A DNA stretch of 64,000 bases from Thermoanaerobaculia bacterium (GTDB lineage: Bacteria > Acidobacteriota > Thermoanaerobaculia > Multivoradales > Multivoraceae). The position numbers and the translations under genes were made by a program. Positions 25,940 through 35,700 of the stretch are shown piece by piece; positions within the stretch are counted from its first letter, which is position 1, and every line of letters begins with the position of its first letter. The stretch is from the NCBI GenBank assembly GCA_022823665.1, contig JAJEHN010000038.1, positions 19,821 through 83,820 on the forward strand, in the 5' to 3' direction. The notes under the pieces are model-generated. The model was not told where the DNA came from and made no database searches. It was given only the letters and a program-made list of their open reading frames with translations.

Positions 25940-27259
25940 ATGAACCGCTCGATCGCTGCACTTCTCGTTCCTGGAACACTCGGACTCGCTTCCGTGGCGG
26001 TCGCCGCCGACAGCGGGGAAACCGTCACCTTCCACGAGAACGTGCTGGCCATCTTCCAGGAGAACTGCCAGACCTGCCATCGCCCGGGGGGCGACAACGT
26101 GGCCGGCATGGTGGCGCCGATGTCCCTGATGACCTACGAGGAGGTGCGGCCGTGGGCGAGGTCCATCGCCCGTCTCGTGCAGAGCCGTGAGATGCCCCCC
26201 TGGGACGCCTCGGACCACACGGCCGGGGTCTTCGTCAACGAGCGGACCCTGACCCAGGACGAGATCGACACGGTCGTGGCCTGGGCCAAGCGCGGCGCTC
26301 CCAAGGGCGATCCGGCGAAGGGCCCGGCGCCCCGCGAGTGGGAGGACACGGGCGGCTTCCTGATCGGCAAGCCGGACCTCATCGTCTACATGGAGGAGCC
26401 GTACCACGTCGGCGACGACGTGGAGGACGAGCAGCCCAACTTCTTCATCACGCTGACCGAAGAGATGCTCCCCGAGCCACGCTGGCTGCAGGCGATCGAG
26501 TACCAGCCGGACGCCGAGTTCGTTCATCACATCACCGGCCGGGCGCTGACCCCGAACGAGGACGGTGAAGTCGACGTGCTCAGCGAGAACACCTTCTCGC
26601 TCGGTTCGATCGCGGCCGGCGAGGATCCGACGATCTACCCGCCGGGCTTCGGCAACCTGCTTCAGGCCGGCATGGTCGTTCGCCTCAACGTCCACTACCA
26701 CAAGGAACCCGGTCCGGGCAGCGGCGGCTACGACCGTTCGGCGGTCGCCTTCCGGTTCCACCCGGTCGGCGCCGAGGTCAGGCACAAGGTGACCTGGAAC
26801 ACGATCGGCGCCGGCGCCTTCGAGATCCCGCCGGGTCACGGAAGCTGGCGGGTCGGATCGTCCCGAATCTTCGAGAAGGACACCGTGCTGCTGTCGCTCC
26901 ACCCGCACATGCACTTCCGCGGCCAGAGCATGAAGTACACGGCGTACTACCCGAACGGCGGCACCGAGGTGCTGCTCGACGTGCCCGAGTACGACTACAG
27001 TTGGCAGACGAACTACATCTACCGGGAGCCCAAGGTGCTGCCGGCCGGTACCCGCGTCGAGATCGAAGCTATCTACGACAACTCGGAGACCAAGCTCGAC
27101 GAGTACCCCTTCCTGGACATCGGGCGCGCGGTCGACTGGGGCGCCCAGAGCACCGACGAGATGATGGCGCCCTTCCTGGCCTGGACCTACGTCGAGCCGG
27201 AAGACGCGGCCGCGATTCTGGCAGGCGGCTCCGCCGGATCGACCGGCGGCGGCGAGTAG
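25940..27259 (+). CDS. Exported cytochrome c-copper type II monooxygenase-like protein
   Basis: A 439-residue exported protein with a signal peptide (IAALLVPGTLGLASVAVAAD), an N-terminal c-type heme site CQTCH (about residue 40) and a C-terminal region resembling copper type II ascorbate-dependent monooxygenases. Histidine clusters FVHHITG, LNVHYHKEP and LSLHPHMHFRGQ match the copper-ligand spacing of that fold. Such proteins hydroxylate C-H bonds; the fused heme domain could deliver the electrons. GGAGG lies at 25931-25935 before the ATG. It follows the VOC pair by 69 bases; a TAGAGT hexamer (25891-25896) could be its own promoter. Confidence 0.8.
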   Translation: MNRSIAALLVPGTLGLASVAVAADSGETVTFHENVLAIFQENCQTCHRPGGDNVAGMVAPMSLMTYEEVRPWARSIARLVQSREMPPWDASDHTAGVFVNERTLTQDEIDTVVAWAKRGAPKGDPAKGPAPREWEDTGGFLIGKPDLIVYMEEPYHVGDDVEDEQPNFFITLTEEMLPEPRWLQAIEYQPDAEFVHHITGRALTPNEDGEVDVLSENTFSLGSIAAGEDPTIYPPGFGNLLQAGMVVRLNVHYHKEPGPGSGGYDRSAVAFRFHPVGAEVRHKVTWNTIGAGAFEIPPGHGSWRVGSSRIFEKDTVLLSLHPHMHFRGQSMKYTAYYPNGGTEVLLDVPEYDYSWQTNYIYREPKVLPAGTRVEIEAIYDNSETKLDEYPFLDIGRAVDWGAQSTDEMMAPFLAWTYVEPEDAAAILAGGSAGSTGGGE

Positions 27260-27296
27260 CGACGCCGCCGCGGCACCCGCGTTGTACGACGCGTGG

Positions 27297-27833
27297 CTAG
27301 CCTGACTCGCGAGGTTGGCCTTCGACTTCGAGTTCCCAGTCCAGCATGCGGTCGCCGTCGAAGATGTACCGGCCCTGGGGTGCACGACCGGCCAAGGAGT
27401 GCGGTAGCCAGAGCCGGTCGTCCTCCCACATCTGGTCGTAAGGAACGGCGTCCAGGTCCGTCCACATCGGCGCGGCCTCGGCGGTCTCGCGGACTTCGCC
27501 TTCATAGCCCGAGGCGACGAAGGCGTAGACGTGGATGGAGTAGCCGTCGATGAACTGGAACAGGTTCTCGCCGCGGTACTCCAGGCCGAGCGGCGTGATG
27601 CCGAGTTCCTCCTCGACCTCCCGGACAGCGCAGTCGAGGGGCTCCTCGCCCGGTTCGAGGCGGCCGCCGGGGCCGTTGACCTTGCCGGCGCCCAGGCCGC
27701 GTTTCTTGCGGATCAGAAGCACCCGGCTGCCTTCGAGAACGAACGTCAGGGTGGCCCGGTCGACGGCGCGCCACGATCGCCAATCGATGTCGGCGACCTT
27801 CGTCTTGCCGGCGGCCTCGCGCACGGCCGGCAT
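27297..27833 (-). CDS. Nudix hydrolase (MutT/MTH1-like)
   Basis: A 178-residue protein with a full Nudix box GPGGRLEPGEEPLDCAVREVEEELG (spacing Gx5Ex7REVEEELG), preceded by KKRGLGAGKVN. The wording resembles MTH1-type 8-oxo-dGTP diphosphatases (GAGRWNGFGGK), which clean oxidised nucleotides from the pool, so that is the best guess. ATG 27833 is chosen; a GTG at 27872 in frame would add 13 residues. It converges on the monooxygenase gene with 37 bases between stops and is divergent from the LLM oxidoreductase gene. Confidence 0.82.
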   Translation of the reverse strand: MPAVREAAGKTKVADIDWRSWRAVDRATLTFVLEGSRVLLIRKKRGLGAGKVNGPGGRLEPGEEPLDCAVREVEEELGITPLGLEYRGENLFQFIDGYSIHVYAFVASGYEGEVRETAEAAPMWTDLDAVPYDQMWEDDRLWLPHSLAGRAPQGRYIFDGDRMLDWELEVEGQPRESG

Positions 27834-27879
27834 CGTAGCGGAGGAGTGCGCTAGCGGTCCGGCCTTCGGCACGTACCGC

Positions 27880-27885
27880 TAGACT
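27880..27885 (+). promoter_or_regulatory. -10-like hexamer TAGACT, leaderless arrangement
   Basis: TAGACT ends nine bases before the ATG at 27895, and no ribosome site is present. No -35 box is evident. Confidence 0.35.
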
Positions 27886-27894
27886 GCGCCACTC

Positions 27895-28761
27895 ATGAAG
27901 TTCGGACTCAGGTACTGCAACACCGGCCGCTACGTCGATCCGGGCCTGGCGGTCGAATTGGCGCAGGCAGCCGACGAGGCGGGCTTCGAGTCGATCTGGA
28001 CCGTCGAGCACACCGTCGTTCCCGGCGGCTACGAGTCGGCCTATCCCTACTCCCCCGACGGCAAGATGGCCGGCGGCAGGGACGACTTCGATCTCCCCGA
28101 CCCGTTGATCTGGATGGCGTTCGTCGCTTCGCAAACAGAACGGATTCGCTTCGGGACCGGGATCCTCATCGTGCCCCAGCACAATCCGGTGGTCGCGGCC
28201 AAGCAGATCGCGACCCTGGATCACATGACGGGCGGCCGCCTCCTGCTGGGAATCGGCGTCGGCTGGCTGAAGGAGGAGTTCGACGCGATCGGCGCCCCTT
28301 TCGCCGATCGGGGGCGTAGGACCGACGAGTACATCGAGGCGATGCGCGAACTCTGGGGCGCCGAACGCCCGACGTACCACGGCGAGTTCGTCCACTTCGA
28401 CGCCGCCTACTGCCGGCCGCAGCCGGTCAATGGCAGCGTTCCCATCGTCGTCGGCGGCCACTCGAAGGCCGCCGCGCGGCGGGCGGGCAGGTTGGGCGAT
28501 GGTTTCTTTCCCGCGCGCGGGGCCGCCGCCGAGCTGGTCCAACTGGCGCGCGACGTAGCCGCCGAACACGGCCGGGATCCACAGGCCCTCGAGATCACGA
28601 CGGGCATCGGCGAGGACCTGTCCAGTCTGCGCTCGCTCGCCGAGCTCGGGGTCGCCCGCGTTCTCGTGCCGGTGGCGCCGATGCCGGGCATGGGACTGCA
28701 CCTTGGCCGGCCGGAAGACGCGCAGACGGTGATGAAGGAGCTTCTCGATGCCGCACCTTAG
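27895..28761 (+). CDS. LLM-class F420-dependent oxidoreductase
   Basis: A 288-residue luciferase-like TIM barrel. MKFGLRYCNTGRYVDP, IWTVEHTVVPGGY, DPLIWMAFVASQTERIRFGTGI and LLLGIGVGWLKEEFDAIGAPF match the TIGR03619-type F420-dependent subfamily. These enzymes use coenzyme F420 (or FMN) to oxidise or reduce alcohols and C=C bonds; no substrate can be given. The last 14 bases overlap the start of the phosphoesterase gene, so both are probably transcribed together. A further LLM protein is at 59.7-60.6 kb. Confidence 0.85.
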   Translation: MKFGLRYCNTGRYVDPGLAVELAQAADEAGFESIWTVEHTVVPGGYESAYPYSPDGKMAGGRDDFDLPDPLIWMAFVASQTERIRFGTGILIVPQHNPVVAAKQIATLDHMTGGRLLLGIGVGWLKEEFDAIGAPFADRGRRTDEYIEAMRELWGAERPTYHGEFVHFDAAYCRPQPVNGSVPIVVGGHSKAAARRAGRLGDGFFPARGAAAELVQLARDVAAEHGRDPQALEITTGIGEDLSSLRSLAELGVARVLVPVAPMPGMGLHLGRPEDAQTVMKELLDAAP

Positions 28762-30100
28762 GCCGGATAGAACTCTGACGCGACGCACTGGGTGCGCAGC
28801 GGCAGTCGCCCTCGCGGTCTTCCTCATCGGGGGATGCTCCGGCCCGGCGGCGGAGCCGCCCTGGCACTCCGTCCACCTGACGTGGCAAGGCGACACGTCG
28901 ACGACGATGACCGTCAACCTGGTCGTCGAGGCGGATGGGATCGGCGAACGGCTGCCGCGGTCCGCAAGCGTCGAGTGGCGATCGTCGGGGTCGGAGGGCG
29001 AGCCGCGGACGATCCCGGGCGAAGCGCTCGAGATCGGCGGGGTTCCGGACGTCCGCGTGTACCGGTTCGCGTTGCGCGGCCTGGAGCCGGGCGGTCGGTA
29101 CGACTTCGACATCCTGCTGGACGGGCGGTCGGCCGGGCCCGTGCGCAGCTTCCGCACCATGCCCGAGGAGGGTCCGGTGCGGCTGGCGGCAGGCGGCGAC
29201 GTGGGCGCCGAACCCCTCTCGCTCGCGCTGCTGACCGAGGCGGCGCGGCGGTCGCCGGACCTGCTGGCGATCGGCGGCGACCTGGCCTACGCCAACGGCC
29301 TCGTTTCGAGGTGGCCGCGTTGGCGGACGTGGCTCGAGTACGTCACGGAGGCGCTCGTCACGCCCGAGGGCCATACCGTTCCTCTGGTGCTCTCGATCGG
29401 CAACCACGAAGTGAACGTGGGCCGGGAGGGCGGCGTTCCCGCGTCCTCGCCGCCTGAGCAGAAGGCGCCCTTCTTCTTCGCCCTGTTTGCCCAGAATCAG
29501 GGCGGCGGAGACGCGCCGGGGGACGGTGGAGCGACGTACTTCCGGCGCGGCCTCGGCTCGGTTGGCGTTCTCTACGTACTGGACAGCGGGCACCTGGTGT
29601 CCCACGAGGACCAGGCCCCCTGGCTGGCGGCGCACATGGAGGCCGACGCCGAGTTGCCGAATCGGCTCGGCCTGTACCACGTTCCCCTCTACCCGGCACA
29701 TCGCTCGTACGAGGCTTCCGCCGAGGGTCGGGACGCCTGGGAGGAAGTCTTCCACCACGGTCGGCTGACCGCGGCGTTCGAGAACCACGACCATGTGCTC
29801 AAGCGCAGCCATCCGATCCGGCTCGGAGAAGTCGTGGCGGAAGGCGAGGGCGTGCTCTACCTCGGCGACGGCTGCATGGGAATGGACGCCCGCACCGTCG
29901 ACCCGGTGGAACGGTGGTACATCGAGCGTTCGGCCAGCGAGCCACACTTCTGGATGGCCGAGCTGTCGAGCGAAGGTGCGGTCTTCCGCGCCTTCGACGA
30001 GGACGGCCGGTTGCTCGACCTCGTGACCACGGGCGACGTTGCGTCGCCTGAAGCAGAAGTCACTCTGCCGGAACTCGACAGGATCGTCGAGACGCCCTGA
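28748..30100 (+). CDS. Metallophosphoesterase lipoprotein (purple acid phosphatase-like)
   Basis: A 450-residue lipoprotein (lipobox VFLIGGC). An N-terminal fibronectin III-like domain (about 38-140) precedes a calcineurin-like metallophosphoesterase domain with the five expected blocks: AGGDVG, GGDLAY, SIGNHE, YHVPLYP and ENHDH. This is the layout of purple acid phosphatases, which use two metals to hydrolyse phosphate esters. The GNHE and GGDLAY blocks are intact, so it should be active. It overlaps the LLM gene by 14 bases and has a GGAG ribosome site inside that gene. Confidence 0.82.
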   Translation: MPHLRPDRTLTRRTGCAAAVALAVFLIGGCSGPAAEPPWHSVHLTWQGDTSTTMTVNLVVEADGIGERLPRSASVEWRSSGSEGEPRTIPGEALEIGGVPDVRVYRFALRGLEPGGRYDFDILLDGRSAGPVRSFRTMPEEGPVRLAAGGDVGAEPLSLALLTEAARRSPDLLAIGGDLAYANGLVSRWPRWRTWLEYVTEALVTPEGHTVPLVLSIGNHEVNVGREGGVPASSPPEQKAPFFFALFAQNQGGGDAPGDGGATYFRRGLGSVGVLYVLDSGHLVSHEDQAPWLAAHMEADAELPNRLGLYHVPLYPAHRSYEASAEGRDAWEEVFHHGRLTAAFENHDHVLKRSHPIRLGEVVAEGEGVLYLGDGCMGMDARTVDPVERWYIERSASEPHFWMAELSSEGAVFRAFDEDGRLLDLVTTGDVASPEAEVTLPELDRIVETP

Positions 30101-30150
30101 GGCGGGTGGGGAGTGACGGCCTCAAGCCTGGCCGCGCTCCCATCCCTGCC

Positions 30151-32598
30151 TCACCTTCCGGCGCCGGCTCCCGACGCCGGCGACACCTCGGTGCGCAAGT
30201 AGCGGTCGCACCAGTTCAGCATCTCCGCCACGACGTGGAGCACGGACTCCCGTGCGGCGTAGCCGTGGGACTCGTGAGGCATGGTGACGTAGCGCACCGT
30301 GGCGCCGTGGCCCTTCAGGGCCTGGTAGTAACGCTCGGACTGGATCGGGAAGGTGCCGGAGTTGTTGTCGATCTCGCCGTGGGTGAGCAGGATCGGCTCG
30401 TTCACCTTCTCCGCGTGGAAGAAGGGCGACATCGCGGCGTAGATGTGCTGGGCCTCCCAGAAGGTGCGGCGCTCGTTCTGGAAGCCGAAGGGCGTCAGCG
30501 AACGGTTGTAGGCGCCGCTGCGGGCGATGCCGGCGGCGAAGAGGTCGGAGTGGGCGAGCAGGTTCGCCGTCATGAAGGCGCCGTAGCTGTGGCCGCCGAC
30601 GGCGATCCGGTCGCGGTCGGCGACGCCGAGTTCGACGACCTTGTCGATCGCCGCGGCGGCGCTCGAGACGAGCTGCTCGACGTAGGTGTCGTTCGCCGTC
30701 TCACCCTCGCCGACGATGGGCATCGTCGGCCCGTCCAGGATCGCGTAGCCCTGGGTGAGCAGCAGCAGGTGGGAAGAGCCGCGCAGAGTGGTGAAGCGGT
30801 GGGGCGAGCCGGTGACCTGGCTTGCGGCGTTGGGGTTCGTGTACTCGCGGGGATAGGCCCAGAGCAGCATCGGCGGGCGGTCGCCCTCCCGGTAGCCGGG
30901 CGGCAGGTAGAGCGTCGCCGACAGGCCGACGCCGTCTGCCCGTTCGTACGTCAACAGCCGCTTCTCGACCTGGCGGAGGATCGGCGCCGGGTCGCTGAAG
31001 TCGGTCAGGGCGCGCCGGTTCCCGGTCGAGAGGTTGGTCACGTAGTAGTTGGGCGGCTCGGTGGCGCTCTCGCGGCGGGTCAGGAGCGAGCCGCTGTCGG
31101 CCGCCAGCACCGCGACGGCCGTCTCGTAGGTACCGGCCTCGCTGCGGAACAGGCGTTCCGTCGCCAGCGTGTCGAGGTCGAGCCGGTCGACGAAGGGCAG
31201 GTCGCCGTCCGGCGAAGCGCCGCGGCCCACGAGGTAGATGTCGTTGCCGTCCTGGAGAATGGTCGCGCCGGCGGTGCCGCCGCCGGGCCGTTGCCAGGGG
31301 AAGCCCGGGTCGCCGTAGCGGTCTTCCGCGCTGCGGTCGAAGAGCGGCCTGGGCTCGTCGCCGCCGACATCGAGCAGCGCGGTGCGGGTCCAGCGGGTCT
31401 CGCGGTCATACGAGTTGACGAGCGCCGTGCTGTCCTCCGTCCAGGCGATTCCTGAGAACCTGAACTCGGTCCGCGTCAGCTCACGCGGTCCGCCGTCGAA
31501 CGGCGCGTCCAGCGTGAACACGTAGTCCCGATGCGGCACCTCGGCCTTCGGGTCGCCGCCGTCCTGGGCCTCGCTCCAGACGAGCGTCGCCGGCGCCGTA
31601 GGGTTCCAGCGGTGGCCGCGCGGCCCGGTGGGAACGCCGCCGATCGGCACGGCGTCGGCCAGCGGCAGCGTCGCGATCGTCGCGACCTTGCCGCCGTCCC
31701 GGGTCCACACCTCGACCGAGCGCGGGAAGCGGCTCGCCGGGTGCAGCCAGGAGAAGGGCCGTTCGACTCTCTCGACGAGCACGTGCCGGCTGTCCGGAGC
31801 GCCCGAGACGCGCGCGTACAGCCCCGGCTCGCCGATCGCGGTCCGCGTCCCGGTGGCCAGGTCGACGGTCTCGATCCGGCTCGTGAAGTGGTACTCGAAG
31901 AGCGCCTCGTCGTGCGCGTTCGCGAGCAGGTCCTGGTAGGTGCGCACCGGCGACAGCCGCCCGTCGTGCTCCTGGATGTTGGGGCCGTCCGGCTGCCGCG
32001 GCGGCGACGGCGGCGCGCCCCGGGCCGGCACGCGGAACCGGCAGAGCACGCCGCTCGAGTCGAACAGCCACTCGCAGGGATTGCGCCAGGTGGCGTTGAG
32101 CGAAGCCGACGTCAGCGCCCGGCGTTTGCCGCTTGCCAGGTCGACGACCCAGAGTTCGATTCCCGTGTCGCGGAGCACGGCGTACGCGAGGTGGGAACCG
32201 TCGGGCGAGAACTGGGGCCAGCCGATCGTCGTCCCGTAGGGCGCCTCGATCCGCAATCCGCCATTGTCCGAGTCGTCGAGCCGACGGATCGTCAGCGCCG
32301 CCGTCTCCGGCGCCCGCCACGGCCCGCTGTTGCGCGGATCGATCCGGTAGCCCGCAAGCCGCTCCAGCGGCCGCGCCTGCCACGAGATAGGCGGCATGCT
32401 CCGGCGGTCCATCAGCACGATGACGTCGCGGTTCGGCCCGACCAGCACGGCCGGCGTCGGCGGCGCGTCGAGAATGTCAACGATCTCCTGCGGCGGGGTG
32501 AGATAGCCGCCTGGAGAGCCTGGATGGGACTGTGCCGCGGCCGCACCGGCGAAACCGGCAGCGAGTAGAAGGCAGGCGATGGCGATGGCTGGTCTCAT
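30151..32598 (-). CDS. Exported S9-family prolyl oligopeptidase-like peptidase
   Basis: An 815-residue protein with a signal peptide (AIAIACLLLAAGFAGAAAAQ), an N-terminal propeller (IGWPQFSPDGSHLAYAV and similar) and a C-terminal alpha/beta hydrolase. The catalytic serine lies in GGHSYGAFM, the aspartate in GEIDNNSG and the histidine in ESHGY. It should cut short peptides in the periplasm; S9C acylaminoacyl or glutamyl-type activity is possible. ATG 32598 follows a GGAGGAATTCGCC leader with good ribosome binding spacing. It is divergent from glnE across 120 bases. Confidence 0.88.
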   Translation of the reverse strand: MRPAIAIACLLLAAGFAGAAAAQSHPGSPGGYLTPPQEIVDILDAPPTPAVLVGPNRDVIVLMDRRSMPPISWQARPLERLAGYRIDPRNSGPWRAPETAALTIRRLDDSDNGGLRIEAPYGTTIGWPQFSPDGSHLAYAVLRDTGIELWVVDLASGKRRALTSASLNATWRNPCEWLFDSSGVLCRFRVPARGAPPSPPRQPDGPNIQEHDGRLSPVRTYQDLLANAHDEALFEYHFTSRIETVDLATGTRTAIGEPGLYARVSGAPDSRHVLVERVERPFSWLHPASRFPRSVEVWTRDGGKVATIATLPLADAVPIGGVPTGPRGHRWNPTAPATLVWSEAQDGGDPKAEVPHRDYVFTLDAPFDGGPRELTRTEFRFSGIAWTEDSTALVNSYDRETRWTRTALLDVGGDEPRPLFDRSAEDRYGDPGFPWQRPGGGTAGATILQDGNDIYLVGRGASPDGDLPFVDRLDLDTLATERLFRSEAGTYETAVAVLAADSGSLLTRRESATEPPNYYVTNLSTGNRRALTDFSDPAPILRQVEKRLLTYERADGVGLSATLYLPPGYREGDRPPMLLWAYPREYTNPNAASQVTGSPHRFTTLRGSSHLLLLTQGYAILDGPTMPIVGEGETANDTYVEQLVSSAAAAIDKVVELGVADRDRIAVGGHSYGAFMTANLLAHSDLFAAGIARSGAYNRSLTPFGFQNERRTFWEAQHIYAAMSPFFHAEKVNEPILLTHGEIDNNSGTFPIQSERYYQALKGHGATVRYVTMPHESHGYAARESVLHVVAEMLNWCDRYLRTEVSPASGAGAGR

Positions 32599-32666
32599 GG
32601 CGAATTCCTCCGGTCGGACTTGGCGAACCATACCCGCCCCGTCGAACGCAGGGGCGGACCGTTCGC

Positions 32667-32672
32667 TAGCAT
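32667..32672 (+). promoter_or_regulatory. -10-like hexamer TAGCAT upstream of glnE
   Basis: TAGCAT lies 46 bases before the GTG of glnE, leaving room for the GAGGAGGAA ribosome site at 32705-32713. No good -35 box is visible, so it is only a candidate. Confidence 0.3.
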
Positions 32673-32718
32673 CCTGCCTCCGCCGCTGTCGGCGGGCCAG
32701 CGACGAGGAGGAACCGCC

Positions 32719-35700
32719 GTGAACTCGCGCCTTGAGCAAGCGATCGAGGCCTTCGCGGCCATGGACATCGAGGACGCCGAGGATCCGCGGGAGACGCTCG
32801 CGCTCTCGCAGCGCGACATCCTGCGCGAGTACGCGCCGGCCTACGCCCGGTGGCTCGACGCGCACCCGGAGGCGGACGAGGGGCTCTTTCCGGTCGAGCG
32901 GGAGTCCGTGGACGAGCAGCGCGAGCGCATGGCGGCGCTCCGGCCGGACGCGGACGAGGACGTTCGGCGCTGGCTCCGCATCCTCCGCTACCGGGAACTG
33001 ATCCGGGTCGCCGTCGCGGACTTCAGCGGCCTCGACGACTTCGCCGCGACGACGCAGAAGATCTCCCAGGTCGCGGACGTCTGCGTCCAGCGCGCGCTCG
33101 ATGCGACCGGCCTGGCCGAGGAACCGTTCGCGGTCATCGCGATGGGCAAGTGGGGCGGCCTGGAGGTCAACTACAGCTCGGACATCGACGCGCTTTTCGT
33201 CGCCTCGGACGACGTCGACCAGGAGGCGCTTCACCGACTCCAGCGGCAGGCGCCGAAGTTCATCCGTCTGATCTCCGACAACACGGGCGACGGTTTCGTC
33301 TTCCGCGTCGACATGCGGCTGCGGCCCGAGGGCAAGATGGGCCCTCTGGTGCGGACGGTGAGCCAGTACCTCCGGTTCTACGAACGCTACGGAATGAACT
33401 GGACGTTCCAGGCGCTGATCAAGGCGCGCTTCGCCGGCGGCGACGCGGCCGCCGCCAAGGGGCTGATCGACGGCACGCGGCGCTTCGTCTTCGACCCGGA
33501 GAGGTCGCCGGAGACCCTGCTGCGCGAGGTCTTCGAGATGAAGCAGATGATCGAGAAGTCGCTCCGCTCCAAGGGCACAGAGGTCGGCAACGTCAAGCTC
33601 GGCGCCGGCAGCATCCGGGACATCGAGTTCATCGTCCAGTTGCTCCAGCTCTACCACGGCGCCGCCAACAAGAGCCTGCGCTCACCGAACACGTTGCAGG
33701 CCATGTCGCGGTTGCGGGCGCACCGCGTGATCACCCGGGACGAGTACGACCGCTTGCGCGAGGCCTACATCTTCCTGCGCGTCGTCGAGCACGTGCTGCA
33801 ACTGGAGCGCGATCTGCCCGTGCGCCAGCTTCCGCGCGAGCCGAAGCAGTGGGCGACGTTCCAGTGGCGGGTGGCCTTCGCACTGCGCCAGCCGCTCGAC
33901 ACCCTCGACCTGGGCGGCCGCTACGAAGAGACGGCGGCCGAAGTCCGCCGCATCTTCGGTGAGTTCTTCGACGAGACGATCGAGTTCCTCGAGCGGAAGC
34001 ACCGCGTACGGGAGCTCTGCCCGGACCTGCCCGCGGACGTCATCGACGAGCACTTCCGGCGCCTCGAGAGCGCCTACTTTCTCGCCCACCCGGTGGAGGA
34101 GGTGGCGCGCCACGTCGAACTGATTCACGAACTCGACGCCGAGCGACTGTGCCGGGTCGACGTGCGGCACGTCGGCTCGACTCGCCGGGTGACGGTGGTC
34201 GCCAACGACTACCAGGGAGAGTTCGCCAAGATCTGCGGCCTGCTGGCGGCCTACGGCCAGTCTATCCTGAGCGGCAGCTCCTACACCTACCAGGACGCGG
34301 GCGACATGGAGTTCTACCGGCGGCCCGGAAGGGCGAAGGGGCGTCGTTCGACGCGGCCCGGCGGCCGCCGCGGCCGCCAAGGCCGGCGCAAGGACCAGAG
34401 GTCGCGGCACTCGACGCATGGCCCCACGCGCATCGTGTACTCGGCGGAGGTTCAGCCGGCGCCGGCCCATGCCTCCCGTGTCTTCTCCTGGGCGGACTTC
34501 GAGCGGGACCTGAACAGGCTTCTCGGTCTCCTGGCCACGGGTGACGCGCAACGCGCCAATGAGGAACTGACCCTGCGCGTGATGGAGGCCGCACGCCTGG
34601 CCGATCCGGGCGCCGACGCGGAGCAGGTCATGCCGCCCATCTCGATCTCGGTCGACAACGAGTCGGACGAGCACTGCACGATCCTGGAGATCCGAAGTCC
34701 CGACAGCTTCATGTTCCTGTTCGAGTTCTCCAACGTCCTCTCCACCCGCGACTACTGGATCGACAAGGTGGAGTTCGACACGGTCGAAGGCGAGGTGCGC
34801 GACCGGCTGTTCGTGACGACGCGGAGCGGCGGCAAGATCGAGGATCGCATCGGCGTCGACCACCTGCGGCTGACCGTGACGCTGATGAAGCAGTTCGCGC
34901 GGCGGCTGGCGGTGGCGCCGAACCCGCAGCTCGCGCTGCGGCAGTTCGGGGCGCTGATCGACGCGGCCTGCAAGCAGGTCGCCGATCCGACGCAGGCCCT
35001 CGCCTCGTCACTCGACGAACTGGCGCGCGTGCTGGGTGCCGGCACCTGGCTCTGGGAGGAGTTCCTGCGCCGTCAGCACGAGAACCTGATGCCGCTGCTC
35101 GAAGGCATGGCCGACCTCGACCTGGGCGCCGGGCGAGGAGATCTGGAGCGCCGTCTCGATGCCGCGCTCGAAGCGCAGCAGGCGCCGGACGAGCCGCTCA
35201 ACCGCTTCAAGGACGACGAGATCGGGCGTATCGACATGCGCCACCTGACGCGGCGGATCGAGCGATTCAGCGACTTCGGCGAAGAACTCTCGACGCTCTC
35301 CGATGTCGTGCTCACGCGGGCGGCGACCGAAGCGGTCGGGGAAACCGCCGGAGATGGGGCGGAGCCTGGCGTCTGGTGCCTCTGCGCGCTCGGGAAGTGG
35401 GGCGGACGTGATCTGGGATACGCGTCGGACGTCGAGTTGATGTTCGTCTGGGATGCCGAGCCGTCTCGGCTCGCACGGGCCGGCGAGTTCTACGAGCGGG
35501 CGGCGCAGCGGCTGGCACGCCTGATCCGCGCCAAGCGCGACGGGATCTTCGAACTCGACTGGCGGCTGCGGCCGGGCGGCGCTTCGTCGCCGCTCGCCGC
35601 CTCGTTTCAGCGCTTCGTCTCGTACTACAGCGTCGACGGCGAGGCGGATCCGTACGAGCGCCAGGCGCTGGTGCGGCTTCGCACCGTGGCCGGCGATCCG

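Noticed and set aside
34318..34440. Possible frameshift in glnE (basic, proline-rich stretch between ACT domains)
   Set aside because: The frame is continuous and the second ACT domain follows in the same frame, so it is read as a linker.
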